64,000 nucleotides of DNA from Moritella yayanosii (GCF_900465055.1 NZ_LS483250.1:2852001-2916000), one strand, 5' to 3'; positions 23,495 to 35,731 are shown, numbered from the stretch's first letter. Numbers and translations: made by a program. The notes: generated by a model not told the origin, from the letters alone.

Positions 23495-24703
23495 TTACTT
23501 GCTAGCTAACGCTTTAATACGGCTAGACAACGAATATAAACGGATGAAACCTTCCGCATGGCTTTGATCATAAACATTATCATCTCCAAATGTGGCAAAC
23601 TCTTCACTATAAAGGCTGTTTGGTGATTGCTTCTGTATTGCTTGTACAGAACCTTTATACATTTTAACGATCACTTCACCGTTCATGTCTTCTGCGAGAG
23701 TCCCTGCCGCAGCCAGTAATGACGCACAAAGTGGAGTGAACCAACGACCGTCATAAACGAGGTGCGAGAACTCAGCCGCAACCGTTTGTTTCCACTTTCG
23801 TGTAGTTTTATCTAATACCAATTCTTCGATGCCACGTAACGCTTCAACCATGACCGTACCACCCGGAGTTTCATAACAACCACGTGATTTCATGCCGACT
23901 AAACGGTTTTCGACGATATCAACACGACCAACACCGTGAGCGGCGGCTTTTTCGTTGAGATACATCAGTGCTTGGTACGGTGACATTGCTTCACCATTAA
24001 CCGCCGTGATTTCACCTTTAACCACCGTTATTGTGACGAATTCAGGTTCGTTCGGTGCATCAATCGGATCAACTGTCATGGTCCAAACTTGTTTTGTTGG
24101 TTGGTTCCATGGGTCTTCTAACTCGCCACCTTCATGAGAAATGTGCCAAGCATTGGCATCACGGCTATAAATTTTAGTCGCAGATGCTGCGGTTGGAATA
24201 TCACGTTCAGCTAAGTATTCAAGTAGTGATTCACGACTAGTTAAGTCCCAGATACGCCAAGGTGCAATAACCGTTAATTCTGGTGCCAGTGCAGCAAAGC
24301 ATGATTCAAAACGAATTTGATCATTACCTTTACCTGTACAACCATGACAAAGCGCATCAGCACCGACTTTACGAGCAATTTCAACTTGTGCTTTAGCAAT
24401 GATTGGACGTGCCATTGACGTACCTAACAGGTAAGTACCTTCGTAAACCGCACCGGTTTTAAGCGTTGGATAGATATAGTCAGCGACTAATTCATCCTTT
24501 AGATCAATTACGTAACACTCAGATGCACCCGAAGCTAATGCTTTCGCTTCAATACCTTCAAGTTCTTCAGCGCCCTGACCGACATCCGCAACAAACGCGA
24601 TAATCTCGCAATTATCATAGTTCTCTTGTAACCAAGGTAAGATCACTGAAGTATCTAAACCACCAGAATACGCTACTACTATTTTCTTAACTGTTTGGGT
24701 CAT
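23495..24703 (-). CDS. argG: Argininosuccinate synthase
   Basis: About 402 aa from the ATG at 24703 ([10 protein letters not shown]). Another in-frame ATG two codons upstream is possible, but AAGGA is better spaced for 24703. The PP-loop motif [12 protein letters not shown] binds ATP near the N-terminus, and [14 protein letters not shown] and [13 protein letters not shown] are family segments. It joins citrulline and aspartate. This is the short bacterial type, unlike the 447-aa E. coli ArgG. It lies between argF and argH(A), 98 bp before the latter. Confidence 0.97.
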   Translation of the reverse strand: MTQTVKKIVVAYSGGLDTSVILPWLQENYDNCEIIAFVADVGQGAEELEGIEAKALASGASECYVIDLKDELVADYIYPTLKTGAVYEGTYLLGTSMARPIIAKAQVEIARKVGADALCHGCTGKGNDQIRFESCFAALAPELTVIAPWRIWDLTSRESLLEYLAERDIPTAASATKIYSRDANAWHISHEGGELEDPWNQPTKQVWTMTVDPIDAPNEPEFVTITVVKGEITAVNGEAMSPYQALMYLNEKAAAHGVGRVDIVENRLVGMKSRGCYETPGGTVMVEALRGIEELVLDKTTRKWKQTVAAEFSHLVYDGRWFTPLCASLLAAAGTLAEDMNGEVIVKMYKGSVQAIQKQSPNSLYSEEFATFGDDNVYDQSHAEGFIRLYSLSSRIKALASK

Positions 24704-24722
24704 TTTCATTTTCCTTAATATA

Positions 24723-25628
24723 TTACTTCAGCAATGTCAGTAAAACTGCATTTTGGGCATACATTCTATTTTCGGCTTGATCAAAGATCAGCGATTGCTC
24801 GCCATCCATCACTTCCGATGTTATCTCTAACTCACGATGAGCCGGCTGACAATGCAATACATGTTTGATTCCTGTACGTATCAGTAATGCTTTGTTTATC
24901 TGATACGGCATGTACTTTTCTTTTACTTGTTGCAATGGAGTATCATCCCCCATTGAAACCCAAGTATCACCATAAATAACATCATAATCTACGATGTCAT
25001 CTAGGTTATCTGTTACATTTATCTTACCACCGCTAATTTCTGCTAACGCCATGGCCTGCTTAACAATTTGCGCGTCAGGACTTCTGCCGAGTGGGCATAC
25101 AGCGGTCACTTCAGCACCTAAGATGGCACCGGTTAGCATTAATGAATGGGTGACGTTATTCCCTTCACCGACATACGCTAGCTTTACCTTAGAGACATCT
25201 TCATAGTGCTCTGAAATAGTTAAAAAGTCCGCTAATGCCTGACAAGGATGATATAAATCGCAAAGAGAGTTCACCACAGGCACACTGCCATGTTCCACTA
25301 AGCCTTCCAAGGTTTTATGACTCTCCACTCTTGCGACGATGGCATCAGCCCAACGTGAGATATTAGCAGCAAAATCTTTTACCGTTTCACGCTCACCAAT
25401 CGCACCATTTTGTGCATCAAGGTAAACCGCATGACCACCTAACTTATGAATACCGATATCAAATGTGATGCGTGTTCGTAGTGACGGTTTTTCATAAATG
25501 GTGACAATACTTTTACCCGCTAATGCTTGTGAATATTCTGCCGGATTGGCTTTCATTGCTTTAGCCAGCGCTAATAAGTCAAGGATCTGTTGTTTACTTA
25601 AATCTTTAACTGATAATAAATTTTCCAT
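24723..25628 (-). CDS. argF: Ornithine carbamoyltransferase
   Basis: 301 aa. The carbamoyl-phosphate loop is SLRTR (about residues 51-55). The ornithine-binding motif is HCQPAHR where most family members have HCLP. It makes citrulline from ornithine and carbamoyl phosphate in the cytoplasm. It lies 13 bp before argG and 26 bp after argB in the operon. A few relatives may share the Gln variant; I cannot check. Otherwise the sequence is a normal full-length enzyme. Confidence 0.96.
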   Translation of the reverse strand: MENLLSVKDLSKQQILDLLALAKAMKANPAEYSQALAGKSIVTIYEKPSLRTRITFDIGIHKLGGHAVYLDAQNGAIGERETVKDFAANISRWADAIVARVESHKTLEGLVEHGSVPVVNSLCDLYHPCQALADFLTISEHYEDVSKVKLAYVGEGNNVTHSLMLTGAILGAEVTAVCPLGRSPDAQIVKQAMALAEISGGKINVTDNLDDIVDYDVIYGDTWVSMGDDTPLQQVKEKYMPYQINKALLIRTGIKHVLHCQPAHRELEITSEVMDGEQSLIFDQAENRMYAQNAVLLTLLK

Positions 25629-25654
25629 GATCGAACTCCGTTAACTGACCAATA

Positions 25655-26431
25655 TTAGCGAGAAACTTTTGTTCCCTCTGCTTCACCATTTAATAATGCC
25701 ACTAACCGCTCAGGCACTTTCCAACTGGCTAATTTTATGTCGCGATTTAAAGATGCTGCCGCTTTTAAAGCCGCTTTCACTTTTACTTCCATACCGCCAT
25801 GGATCACACCAGCAGTAATGAGTTCATCTGCATAGCTGCTGTTCATCTCAGGAATTAACTGCCTGTCCGCATCTAAAATACCGGCCACGTCAGATAACAT
25901 CACTAAGTCAGCATCAAGCGTTTCACAAATAGCAGTGGCGGCTTGGTCAGCATTGACATTTAATAACTGTCCCTGTGCATCAATACCAATCGAACTAATA
26001 ATCGGTAAGAAACCACCACTGAGTAACGCTGTTAATAATGTCGGATCACCCGCTTCGCATTCACCGACAGCACCAAGTCCTGCTGTTGATTGCGTGACGG
26101 TTGAAATACCACCATCAGCAAGACTTAAACCAACGACTTTCGCACCCGATTTCACCCCCTGTGCCATTAATACTTTATTTGCCGTACCCGCTAACGCGCC
26201 GGTGATATAACCAATATCGCTAAATGGGGTAACGCGTAAACCGTTCTTTTTCTCGCTAACGATATTCATCTTTGCTAATAGTTCATCAACAAAGCAGCCA
26301 CCGCCATGCACCAAAATAAGCGGACGTGACGATGTAGATTTATATTCACTCAATGCTGTGAACAGCTGTTCAAGCGCCGTTTCATTTTCAAGTAATGCGC
26401 CGCCAAGTTTTAATACTAAAGGAGTTGTCAT
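25655..26431 (-). CDS. argB: Acetylglutamate kinase
   Basis: 258 aa, the size of E. coli ArgB. The N-terminus LVLKLGGALLEN has the catalytic Lys-Gly-Gly motif, followed by LVHGGG and the later NVNADQAATAICE segment. It phosphorylates N-acetylglutamate with ATP. It lies 10 bp after argC. It lacks the N-terminal helix associated with arginine-inhibited hexameric kinases, so allosteric control by arginine is less likely (inference). Confidence 0.97.
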   Translation of the reverse strand: MTTPLVLKLGGALLENETALEQLFTALSEYKSTSSRPLILVHGGGCFVDELLAKMNIVSEKKNGLRVTPFSDIGYITGALAGTANKVLMAQGVKSGAKVVGLSLADGGISTVTQSTAGLGAVGECEAGDPTLLTALLSGGFLPIISSIGIDAQGQLLNVNADQAATAICETLDADLVMLSDVAGILDADRQLIPEMNSSYADELITAGVIHGGMEVKVKAALKAAASLNRDIKLASWKVPERLVALLNGEAEGTKVSR

Positions 26432-26441
26432 TGTTATCTTC

Positions 26442-27452
26442 CTATACTAACGACGTTGTCATGGCGAAACCAAAACGAATATTGATGCACTGCATTGCTT
26501 GCGCAGCAGCACCTTTTAATAAATTATCAATGGCCGAAACCACAATCAGGTCTTGCCCTTGTTGCTGCCACGCTAGGTCACAATAAGCGGTTTTCTCGAC
26601 TGCTTTAATACTTGGCCAGCCACTTGGTAATAACCGCACCATAGGTTGATCTTGATACGCGTCTTGATAAGCTGCAGTGACCTGTTCCGGTGTCACACCA
26701 GTGGCAAGCTTGACGTTAATAGTTGCTAATATGCCACGTTTAAAACAACCTAAGTGCGGTGTAAAAATAACCTCATGGCCTAGATGTGTACTAATTTCAG
26801 GTTGATGACGATGATTAAACACAGCATAAGGTGCATGGCTCACTTCGCAAAAAGCGGAGCCTAATGCCGCTTTACGCCCTGCACCACTAACGCCACTCAC
26901 GGCATTAATGATGGGTTTTTGATCCGCAGCAATCAAGCCATGTTTTGCTAACGGTTTTAATGCTGATAACGAGGCCGTTGGATAACACCCTGGTACGGCA
27001 ATCAAATTTGCTTTAGCAATATCGGCACTCGCCCATTCCGCTAAACCATAAACAGCACTCTTCAATTCTTTATCGAAGTTATGTTTAAAGCCGTAATAAT
27101 TTTCATAAAAAGCAGGATCATTCACTCTAAATGCACCGGATAAATCAAATACCACCGTATCCTGCGCTAGAAATTCAGCGGCAATATCATGACTCACTTC
27201 ATGCGCAGTCGCTAACACCACAATATCAATGTCAGCACAAATATGCTTAATATTACTCACCGCTAAAGACTGAATAGTGTGGTCAACAACCCCTAATAAA
27301 TGACCATATAATGAAGAAAACGATTTTCCTGCGTCTAAACTGTGTTCTGAAACATACAGGCCTGCTAATTCAAGTTCTGGATGTTTGGTAATGTAATGGG
27401 CTAGCTCAGCACCGGTATACCCGGTCGCACCGACTAAAATTGTTTTTAACAT
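26442..27452 (-). CDS. argC: N-acetyl-gamma-glutamyl-phosphate reductase
   Basis: 336 aa. The NADPH-binding N-terminus reads [17 protein letters not shown], and the active-site segment is [16 protein letters not shown] around the catalytic cysteine. It reduces acetylglutamyl phosphate to the semialdehyde. First gene of the argCBFGH(A) operon and divergent from argE. Its promoter overlaps an ARG box and is followed by a leader of about 160 nt. Confidence 0.97.
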   Translation of the reverse strand: MLKTILVGATGYTGAELAHYITKHPELELAGLYVSEHSLDAGKSFSSLYGHLLGVVDHTIQSLAVSNIKHICADIDIVVLATAHEVSHDIAAEFLAQDTVVFDLSGAFRVNDPAFYENYYGFKHNFDKELKSAVYGLAEWASADIAKANLIAVPGCYPTASLSALKPLAKHGLIAADQKPIINAVSGVSGAGRKAALGSAFCEVSHAPYAVFNHRHQPEISTHLGHEVIFTPHLGCFKRGILATINVKLATGVTPEQVTAAYQDAYQDQPMVRLLPSGWPSIKAVEKTAYCDLAWQQQGQDLIVVSAIDNLLKGAAAQAMQCINIRFGFAMTTSLV

Positions 27453-27615
27453 GTTTGACTTCCGTGTTTGCTAAATTGTAAAACGACGGGCAACTGCGCC
27501 CTTTCCAATTGCACTTGCTTGCGTCATTTAAGCCGTGCCAATGCATTTTAAATACTGTCTCGTCGAAACCATGAAAAACGATTCATTATCTAACCCATAC
27601 GTTGTAAAGTAAGGA
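27453..27615 (-). other. Untranslated leader of the argCBFGH(A) operon
   Basis: If transcription starts about seven bases after the -10 near 27616, the transcript carries about 160 untranslated bases. They include GGGC/GCCC arms around a 6-nt loop (about 27487-27502). No short peptide with a credible ribosome site was recognised. Its function is unknown. Confidence 0.4.
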
Positions 27616-27622
27616 GGATTAG

Positions 27623-27651
27623 AGAATAAAACAAATTACATTTTTATGCAA
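27623..27651 (-). promoter_or_regulatory. argC promoter
   Basis: Minus-strand TTGCAT (27646-27651) and TATTCT (27623-27628) are separated by 17 bases. The -35 overlaps the first ARG box, as expected for a repressed promoter. Confidence 0.6.
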
Positions 27652-27671
27652 CTTTTATGCATAAAAAAACA
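27637..27671. promoter_or_regulatory. Pair of ARG boxes between argE and argC
   Basis: TACATTTTTATGCA (27637-27650) and TGCATAAAAAAACA (27658-27671) each match about seven of ten conserved positions of the ArgR box. Their centres are 21 bp apart, the spacing ArgR hexamers need. The pair lies between the divergent argE and argC genes, so one operator probably controls both directions. Confidence 0.7.
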
Positions 27672-27694
27672 ATAAGTCATAACAGGGACGTAAT

Positions 27695-28846
27695 ATGCAA
27701 CTACCTAAATTTAGCGAACTTTATAAATCACTGATCCTAACACCGTCAATTAGCTCATTAGATAAAGAGTTAGATATCAGTAACAAACCTGTTATTGAAT
27801 TACTTTCTAGTTGGTTCAGCGAACTTGGGTTTAGCATTAATATCACCAGCGTCCCTGAAACCAATGGTAAATTTAATCTAGTCGCTACTTACGGCCAAGG
27901 CGATGGAGGTTTATTACTGGCAGGGCACACCGATACCGTGCCATTTGATGATGGTTTATGGACCAAAGACCCATTTAAGTTAACCGAACAAGACGATAAA
28001 TGGTATGGCCTAGGCACGATTGATATGAAGGGGTTTTTCGCCTTTGTATTAGAAGCATGTAAAAACATTGATTTAACAAAATTAGATAAACCATTGCGTA
28101 TTCTCGCGACAGCTGATGAAGAAACCACCATGGCAGGCGCCAGAGCAATTGCCGCAGCACAAAGTTTCCGACCTGATTATGCCGTTATTGGTGAGCCAAC
28201 AGGTATGGTGCCGGTATTTATGCACAAGGGACATATGTCCGAAGCAATCCGTATTACCGGACGCAGCGGTCACTCTTCAGATCCTGCTAATGGCATCAAT
28301 GCTATTGAGATCATGCATCAAGTAACCGGACAGTTATTGCAGCTGCAACGTCAATTAAAAGCACAATACGCCTGCGATCATTTTGTTATCCCCCAACCCA
28401 CGCTTAATTTTGGCCATGTGCACGGTGGTGACAGCCCCAACCGGATCTGTGGCAGCTGTGAATTGCACATCGACATGCGCCCAATCCCTGGGGTAAGTCC
28501 CGATGAATTATTCATGTTACTTAACCAAGCATTACTGCCGATCACGAAGCAATGGCCTGGTGCTGTTGATGTTTATCATCTCCATGAGCCTATCCCTGCT
28601 TATGCATGCGATACTGATTCAGCGTTAATTAAGTTAGCTGAAAAGCTCACAGGTGAAGCCGTTATCTCCGTCAATTACTGTACCGAAGCGCCGTTTATTC
28701 AACAACTTGGCTGCGATACCATTGTCATGGGGCCGGGCAGCATTAACCAAGCACATCAACCTGATGAATATTTAGATCTATCTACAATTAAACCTACACA
28801 GGCTATTATCCAAAAACTGATTGAAGAAACATGTAAAACTAACTAG
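27695..28846 (+). CDS. argE: Acetylornithine deacetylase
   Basis: 383 aa, an M20-family metallohydrolase. Visible residues are [13 protein letters not shown] (zinc ligand His and catalytic Asp), the zinc-ligand Asp in GLGTIDMKG and the catalytic/metal Glu pair in [11 protein letters not shown]. It removes acetate from N-acetylornithine to give ornithine, so the pathway here is the linear type. The fused acetylglutamate synthase in ArgH(A) fits this. It is divergent from argC over a 242-bp control region. Confidence 0.96.
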   Translation: MQLPKFSELYKSLILTPSISSLDKELDISNKPVIELLSSWFSELGFSINITSVPETNGKFNLVATYGQGDGGLLLAGHTDTVPFDDGLWTKDPFKLTEQDDKWYGLGTIDMKGFFAFVLEACKNIDLTKLDKPLRILATADEETTMAGARAIAAAQSFRPDYAVIGEPTGMVPVFMHKGHMSEAIRITGRSGHSSDPANGINAIEIMHQVTGQLLQLQRQLKAQYACDHFVIPQPTLNFGHVHGGDSPNRICGSCELHIDMRPIPGVSPDELFMLLNQALLPITKQWPGAVDVYHLHEPIPAYACDTDSALIKLAEKLTGEAVISVNYCTEAPFIQQLGCDTIVMGPGSINQAHQPDEYLDLSTIKPTQAIIQKLIEETCKTN

Positions 28847-29000
28847 ATAATTATCAATTTGTAGTAAAATTACACCCGATATCACAATTAATCGTATTAA
28901 TTGCACGATTTCATTGACGAATGTCACTAAATATAGTTATTTTACACACATAACGATAATAGTTGTTGCCGTATTACATCACTGAATTGAAGGATTATGT

Positions 29001-31631
29001 ATGTCAGATAAATATGCAGCGTTACGAAGTAATGTCGGCTTATTGGGCCAAGTACTAGGGAATACAATCAAGGATCATCTTGGAGAAGAGTTCTTAGATA
29101 AGATTGAAACCATTCGTCAACTAGCAAAATCATCCCGTGCGGGTAATGATAAAGACCGCGCACAATTACTCACCGTACTACGTAACCTCTCTGATGATGA
29201 ATTACTACCAGTAGCGCGTGCGTTTAGTCAATTCTTAAACCTGGCTAACATTGCCGAGCAGTTCCACACCACATCACGTAATTGTGCAGATAACGTGTGT
29301 GTGCCTGACTCTATCGATGAGCTGTTTGCGAAACTCAATAACTCTGAAATCAGTGAAGAAGAGGTACTTGCTGCGGTTAAGAATCTTAAAATCGATTTAG
29401 TGCTCACCGCACATCCAACTGAAATCACCCGCCGTACCCTGATCCACAAACATGGCGCCATCAATGAATGCCTTAGCCAGTTAGAACTGACTGAGTTAAG
29501 TAGCCAAGAACGCGATGTCTTCATGGCGCGTATTGAACAATTGGTATCACAAGCTTGGCATACCAACGAGATCAGAACTGTACGCCCGACGCCTGTTGAT
29601 GAAGCTAAATGGGGATTTGCCGTAGTCGAAAACTCATTATGGGATGCGGTACCAAACTTCTTACGTAGTCTTGATAAACGGCTGCAAGACCGCTTAGATT
29701 ACCAATTACCGATTGACGCTGCACCGGTTAAGTTTACCTCTTGGATGGGCGGTGATCGTGACGGTAACCCGTTTGTGACATCAACCGTTACCGAAGAAGT
29801 ACTACTCACCAGTCGTTGGATGGCTATTCACTTGTTCCTTAAAGATGTTACACATCTCAGCAGTGAATTATCCATGAATAACTGTGACAACACATTACGT
29901 GCATTAGTCGGTGAAAGCCACGAACCGTATCGGGTAATACTAAAACAGTTACGCAGCGAACTCACCGAAACCTTAGCCAGCTTAACGGCACAATTAAAGG
30001 GTGAAGACAACCAAAGCCGTGACATCATCACCACAACAGCGCAGTTACGGGAGCCATTGTTAGCTTGCTATAACTCACTGAACGCTTGTGGTATGCGGGT
30101 GATCGCCCAAGGCGCATTACTCGATACTATTCGTCGCGTTGAATGTTTCGGTGTGAGTTTAGTAAAACTTGATATCCGCCAAGACAGTGATCGCCATACT
30201 GATGTGCTAGCCGAAATCACCCGTTACCTGGGTCTCGGCGATTATGCCCAATGGAGCGAGCAAGATAAACAAGCATTCTTATTACAAGAACTGAATAGTA
30301 AACGGCCATTGATCCCACTATGCTGGCAACCTTCTGCAGAAGTGCAAGAAGTTCTCGATACTTGTCGCACGATAGCAAAACAAGATCCAGAATCACTGGG
30401 TATTTACATTATTTCAATGGCACGTAAAGCCTCTGATGTATTAGCCGTACAATTACTCTTAAAAGAAACCGGCTGCCCATTCCGCCTACCGGTGGCGCCA
30501 TTATTCGAAACCTTAGACGATCTGAACAATGCCGGTACAGTCACCGCCAGCTTATTAGCCATCGACTGGTATAAAAACTACATCAATGGCCATCAATATA
30601 TCATGATCGGTTATTCTGATTCTGCCAAAGACGCCGGTGTCATTGCCGCATCTTGGGCGCAGTATCGTTCACAGGAAATCTTGGTTGAGATCTGTGAGAA
30701 AGAAGACATTAAGCTGACTTTATTCCATGGCCGTGGTGGTAGCATCGGTCGTGGTGGTGCACCTGCACATGCCGCCTTATTATCACAACCTCCAGGGTCA
30801 TTAAAAGGCGGTTTACGGGTAACAGAACAAGGCGAAATGATCCGTTTTAAGTTTGGCCTTGCTAAGGTTGCAGAACAAAGCTTAAACCTCTACACCAGTG
30901 CGATCCTAGAAGCGAACTTACTGCCACCGCCAGCGCCTGAACAGGCTTGGCGTGATGCAATGGATCAGATGTCTGCGGATTCATGTGAAGAATATCGTTC
31001 ATATATCCAAGGTCATGAAAAATTCTTACCGTACTTCCGCTCTGCAACACCTGAGCTAGAATTAGGTAAACTGCCACTTGGTAGCCGCCCAGCAAAACGT
31101 AAACCAAACGGTGGCATAGAAAGTTTACGTGCCATTCCTTGGATCTTTGCATGGACCCAAAATCGCTTGATGTTACCCGCATGGTTAGGTTGTACTGCCG
31201 CATTCAAAAACATGCTCGATTCAGGTAAACGTGAAACGCTGCAAGAAATGCAACAGCAATGGCCGTTCTTTAATACTCGTATAGAAATGTTCGAAATGGT
31301 ATTTTTGAAAGCCGATGCCTGGTTAGCTGAATATTATGACCAATGTCTGGTGACTGAAGATCTTTGGCCTCTGGGTAAAGAGTTACGCGCCAATTTAGCC
31401 CTAGCAACAGAGCTTATTATTGGTTTAAACCCAAATACGCAATTACTTGATGCTCAACCTTGGATTAAGAAGTCAATTGAGTTACGTAACCCGTATACCG
31501 ATCCGCTGAATATCCTCCAAGCTGAGCTACTCAGCCGCGCACGTAGCAGTAAAGAAGTGAATCCTAATGTCGAACAAGCCTTAATGGTGAGTATCGCAGG
31601 TGTTGCAGCAGGTATGCGCAATACTGGCTAA
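29001..31631 (+). CDS. ppc: Phosphoenolpyruvate carboxylase
   Basis: 876 aa (E. coli 883). Active-site segments are [14 protein letters not shown] (conserved His), [10 protein letters not shown] and [14 protein letters not shown], and the C-terminus ends MRNTG as usual. It adds bicarbonate to PEP to form oxaloacetate, replenishing the TCA cycle and supplying aspartate for arginine and methionine synthesis, both encoded nearby. It has its own upstream spacer of 154 bp after argE and a terminator at 31656-31686. The ATG follows AAGGA by seven bases. Confidence 0.98.
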   Translation: MSDKYAALRSNVGLLGQVLGNTIKDHLGEEFLDKIETIRQLAKSSRAGNDKDRAQLLTVLRNLSDDELLPVARAFSQFLNLANIAEQFHTTSRNCADNVCVPDSIDELFAKLNNSEISEEEVLAAVKNLKIDLVLTAHPTEITRRTLIHKHGAINECLSQLELTELSSQERDVFMARIEQLVSQAWHTNEIRTVRPTPVDEAKWGFAVVENSLWDAVPNFLRSLDKRLQDRLDYQLPIDAAPVKFTSWMGGDRDGNPFVTSTVTEEVLLTSRWMAIHLFLKDVTHLSSELSMNNCDNTLRALVGESHEPYRVILKQLRSELTETLASLTAQLKGEDNQSRDIITTTAQLREPLLACYNSLNACGMRVIAQGALLDTIRRVECFGVSLVKLDIRQDSDRHTDVLAEITRYLGLGDYAQWSEQDKQAFLLQELNSKRPLIPLCWQPSAEVQEVLDTCRTIAKQDPESLGIYIISMARKASDVLAVQLLLKETGCPFRLPVAPLFETLDDLNNAGTVTASLLAIDWYKNYINGHQYIMIGYSDSAKDAGVIAASWAQYRSQEILVEICEKEDIKLTLFHGRGGSIGRGGAPAHAALLSQPPGSLKGGLRVTEQGEMIRFKFGLAKVAEQSLNLYTSAILEANLLPPPAPEQAWRDAMDQMSADSCEEYRSYIQGHEKFLPYFRSATPELELGKLPLGSRPAKRKPNGGIESLRAIPWIFAWTQNRLMLPAWLGCTAAFKNMLDSGKRETLQEMQQQWPFFNTRIEMFEMVFLKADAWLAEYYDQCLVTEDLWPLGKELRANLALATELIIGLNPNTQLLDAQPWIKKSIELRNPYTDPLNILQAELLSRARSSKEVNPNVEQALMVSIAGVAAGMRNTG

Positions 31632-31655
31632 TCTGGATAATAACTAGCTGATAAT

Positions 31656-31686
31656 AAAATGCCGACATCATCGTCGGCATTTTTTA
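31656..31686 (+). terminator. ppc terminator
   Basis: AATGCCGACATC/GATGTCGGCATT-like arms (ATGCCGAC and GTCGGCAT) around a 5-nt loop, followed by TTTTTTATT. It lies 25 bp after the ppc stop. Confidence 0.92.
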
Positions 31687-31694
31687 TTAAAATA

Positions 31695-31749
31695 TATACC
31701 CAAGCCACTTCAAAATGCACAATCAGCATCTTGAAGTGACTTGGGTATA
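31695..31749. repeat. Imperfect 24-bp inverted repeat (intergenic element)
   Basis: Arms at 31695-31718 and 31726-31749 match at 22 of 24 positions around a 7-bp centre. The outer sequence is TATACCCAAG. It lies between the convergent ends of ppc and metF. Similar TATACCCAAG-type intergenic repeats occur in Vibrio-like genomes, from general knowledge. It has no ORF. Confidence 0.8.
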
Positions 31750-31773
31750 AGCTTACTGCAGTAAGTACGATGA

Positions 31774-32707
<934 letters not shown>

Positions 32708-32804
32708 TAATCATCACAAGTTTGGTGGATAAAGTCAACGCACATAATTCATCTTAAACATGAATTATATGCGGTTTGGTTTTCGGCAGGCGCAAAGGCC
32801 AAAA

Positions 32805-35228
32805 TTAACGCGCGAGCAGCTTACATAATTGGAAAAGATCAGATTGAATAGCGCCCGCAGTCACATCTCGACCAGCACCCGGACCTTGGATCACTAAGGG
32901 GTTATGACGATACCAATGGCTATTAATCGAGAAAATGTTGTCGCACGGCAATAAGTTAGCAAATGGATGGGTTGGCTCTAAGAACTCTAAGCCAACCTGC
33001 GCTCCTGCTTTGCGGCTAAAACGGGCAACATAGCGTAATACTAAACCCTGCTTTTTGGCCTTATTAAACATATGTAATATTTTGTCATCGAGTGCTTCAC
33101 AATGTTCTAAAAACTCATCCACGTTAAATGCCATGAGTTCTGCTGATACCAATGACTCTAGTTTGATATCGCTAAGTTCCATGTCATAACCCGCTTCACG
33201 GCTTAAAATAAGTAATTTTCGCTGCACGTCCTTGCCGGATAAATCTTCACGAGGATCGGGTTCTGTTAGCCCTTGTTGCCAAGCTTGTTCGACTAATTGC
33301 GAGAAGGCAATTTGACCATCATATTGTTGAAACAACCAAGATAAGGTACCAGAGAAAATACCGCTCACCGCAGTGACTTGATCACCACTGTGTTGCAGCA
33401 TCTCCATAGATGATTGGATCGGTAATCCTGCGCCGACCGTGGCGTTATATAACCAATGGCTTTCATTATCACTAAAGCTTTGCTTAACCCGATTATAAAA
33501 CTCGCTGCTCGCTGCGCCAGCAAATTTATTGGCGGAAATCAGGTGGAAACCATGTTGAGCAAATTCAGGATAATAATAACTGATTGCTTCACTGGCGGTA
33601 ATATCAATAATCACCAGTTCATCAAACGGGTGCAATGCAAGATTAGATAATAGCTGTTCCCAAACAAACGCTTCAGGTTGGAAGTCGTCAAGTACCGTCG
33701 CGGCATCCAGACCATTAAAGTCTAATAGCCCACCCTGCGATCCATATACACCGCATAAACACAGTTCTACATTTTGTTGTTCAGGTACTTTATGCATTTG
33801 TTTAGCGAACAGAGATAACCAACCAGCGCCAATATTACCTTTACCAAATAACACCACACCAATGCGTTTTGGCTGTTTAAATAACGCGGTGTGTAATTCT
33901 TTCAATAATGGTTCGAGTACTACTTTTTGCAATACTGCACAAATACTTAAACGATTATCACCGGTTTGTACAAACGTCAGATTGTGTTCTGAGATCAGTT
34001 GATAAAACTGATGTGACTGTAACGCATTTTCAGTGACACCAGAACCGACCAGCGCCACCATACAAAAACCACTCAGCAGATTAATAGCGAGAATCTGCGG
34101 TTGCTGCAGTTGGTATGTCTGTAATGTCGTGAGTGCAAACTCGACAATTTCAGCGGTATAGCCTAATCGCACCACATGCTCTGTGGGACGACGTTTTATA
34201 CAAATAGGGGATAATTGTTGCTGTGCAAGCAAAGTAATCAACTGATTGTATTGTTGTTGGTAGTCAGCATGCTGATCGAATTGAATATCGACTAAGTGCA
34301 GATCATCAATCGAGGTAACGATTTTAGCGCCCTTACCTTTGGGTAAACGACGGTGGATCTGGGTTGAGCCTTCGCTAGGAGTATAACTACAGCGCAGTTG
34401 GACATGTTGTTTACTCTCAACCACAGGTTGTAATGTACGTGCATGTAATACTGGTGAACCTAAACGCGCGAGTTCTGCTGCTTCGTCGAGTGACAGTTTA
34501 GTTTGTAACTCAGCATCTTTTACCCGACGTGGATCAGCACTAAATATCCCGGCAACATCACTCCAGATCGTCGTTTGCTCAGCATCGACTAATGCGCCTA
34601 ACAAGGTTGCAGAATAATCCGAACCATTACGTCCTAATGTGATGGTTCGCTGCTGTCCATCCGCAGCAATAAAACCGGTCACCACAACACGGTTATGTAG
34701 GTTCGCTAAACACGCAGTTAATTTTTGGCGAGACACCATTTCATCAACCACAGGTTGCGCGGCTAATTCCGTGGTTAAAAACAGGCGAGAATCTAAATCA
34801 TTGGCAGGTAGTTCACTTTGACTCAGTAACGCCGCTAATAATCGGGCTGACCATACTTCCCCATGTGCAAGGATTTGGTTTTTAGCATAAACATCAAGAT
34901 GAGCTTCTAATAAATGCCCTATGGTATGAATATCATCTTGCAGCGCAGCAGTGAGTTGTATACATAAGTCATCTGCTAATAATTCCGCAATTAACTTGGC
35001 TTGATATTCACACGTGGCAATAAGACGCTCAGACGCAGCTTGATCACCATCTGCAGCCAATTGTAATAACTCTAATAATTGGTTGGTGGTTTTACCTGCT
35101 GCAGAAACAACAATCAGATCGCGGGCTTGCGTATGCTCGCTAATAATCGCCAACACACGGCGATAACAAGTGGCATCCGCTAAACTACTGCCACCAAATT
35201 TATGAATACTGCGCTTAATTGCGTCCAT
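32805..35228 (-). CDS. metL: Bifunctional aspartokinase II / homoserine dehydrogenase II
   Basis: 807 aa from the ATG at 35228 (MDAIKRSIHKFGGSSLAD), behind GGGAG. Residues about 1-310 are aspartate kinase (KFGGSSLAD; GRNGSDYSA). The middle holds the degenerate ACT-like region, and residues about 455-807 are homoserine dehydrogenase (GVVLFGKGNIGAGW; SANKFAG; IFSGTLSWLF; GPGAGRDVTAGA). It carries the first and third steps from aspartate to homoserine. It resembles E. coli MetL rather than ThrA. It diverges from metJ across tandem Met boxes. Confidence 0.96.
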   Translation of the reverse strand: MDAIKRSIHKFGGSSLADATCYRRVLAIISEHTQARDLIVVSAAGKTTNQLLELLQLAADGDQAASERLIATCEYQAKLIAELLADDLCIQLTAALQDDIHTIGHLLEAHLDVYAKNQILAHGEVWSARLLAALLSQSELPANDLDSRLFLTTELAAQPVVDEMVSRQKLTACLANLHNRVVVTGFIAADGQQRTITLGRNGSDYSATLLGALVDAEQTTIWSDVAGIFSADPRRVKDAELQTKLSLDEAAELARLGSPVLHARTLQPVVESKQHVQLRCSYTPSEGSTQIHRRLPKGKGAKIVTSIDDLHLVDIQFDQHADYQQQYNQLITLLAQQQLSPICIKRRPTEHVVRLGYTAEIVEFALTTLQTYQLQQPQILAINLLSGFCMVALVGSGVTENALQSHQFYQLISEHNLTFVQTGDNRLSICAVLQKVVLEPLLKELHTALFKQPKRIGVVLFGKGNIGAGWLSLFAKQMHKVPEQQNVELCLCGVYGSQGGLLDFNGLDAATVLDDFQPEAFVWEQLLSNLALHPFDELVIIDITASEAISYYYPEFAQHGFHLISANKFAGAASSEFYNRVKQSFSDNESHWLYNATVGAGLPIQSSMEMLQHSGDQVTAVSGIFSGTLSWLFQQYDGQIAFSQLVEQAWQQGLTEPDPREDLSGKDVQRKLLILSREAGYDMELSDIKLESLVSAELMAFNVDEFLEHCEALDDKILHMFNKAKKQGLVLRYVARFSRKAGAQVGLEFLEPTHPFANLLPCDNIFSINSHWYRHNPLVIQGPGAGRDVTAGAIQSDLFQLCKLLAR

Positions 35229-35306
35229 GCGTTCTCCCGAACTTAATATCAATTAACGTATTACCTGTAACTCAAAACATACACTATTAGGTTGCCACAG
35301 GTCAAT

Positions 35307-35322
35307 AGACGTCTAGAGCTCT
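35307..35322. promoter_or_regulatory. Met boxes between metL and metJ
   Basis: A perfect MetJ box AGACGTCT (35307-35314) is followed directly by AGAGCTCT (35315-35322), six of eight matches. On the minus strand TTGACC (35299-35304) next to them is a candidate metL -35. Both genes can be controlled from here. Confidence 0.85.
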
Positions 35323-35404
35323 TTACATACTGATTGCCAACAATCCAATTCAAAGGTAAACTTGTCACTTATTCATTAAATAATAATTTACACAAAGGTC
35401 AAAA

Positions 35405-35731
35405 ATGACAAAGTGGAACGGCGAGTATATTAGCCCCTATGCAGAACATGGGAAAAAGAGTGTACAGGTTAAAAAGATAACTGTTTCAATCCCTCTGAAA
35501 GTACTCAAAGTACTTACAGATGAAAGAACTCGCCGTCAGATTAATAATCAACGTCACGCGACTAACAGTGAACTGTTATGCGAAGCATTTTTACATGCTT
35601 ACACGGGTCAGCCATTACCGGCTGATGACGATTTAGGCAAAGACAAACCAGACAACATCCCCGCAGAAGCCAAAGCACAGATGTTAGCACTGGGTATCAA
35701 TATCGATGATTATTTAGAGCAAGATGATTAG
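35405..35731 (+). CDS. metJ: Methionine repressor MetJ
   Basis: 108 aa (E. coli 105). The ribbon-helix-helix DNA-binding strand lies at [20 protein letters not shown], followed by [20 protein letters not shown], which matches the family closely. Bound to S-adenosylmethionine, the dimer represses methionine genes. It diverges from metL across Met boxes that probably also regulate itself. The ending [14 protein letters not shown] is acidic. Confidence 0.98.
   Translation: MTKWNGEYISPYAEHGKKSVQVKKITVSIPLKVLKVLTDERTRRQINNQRHATNSELLCEAFLHAYTGQPLPADDDLGKDKPDNIPAEAKAQMLALGINIDDYLEQDD

Noticed and set aside
27611-27617. AAGGAGG upstream of argE
   Set aside because: No start codon at a suitable distance on that strand; it lies before the operator and argE has its own start further on.
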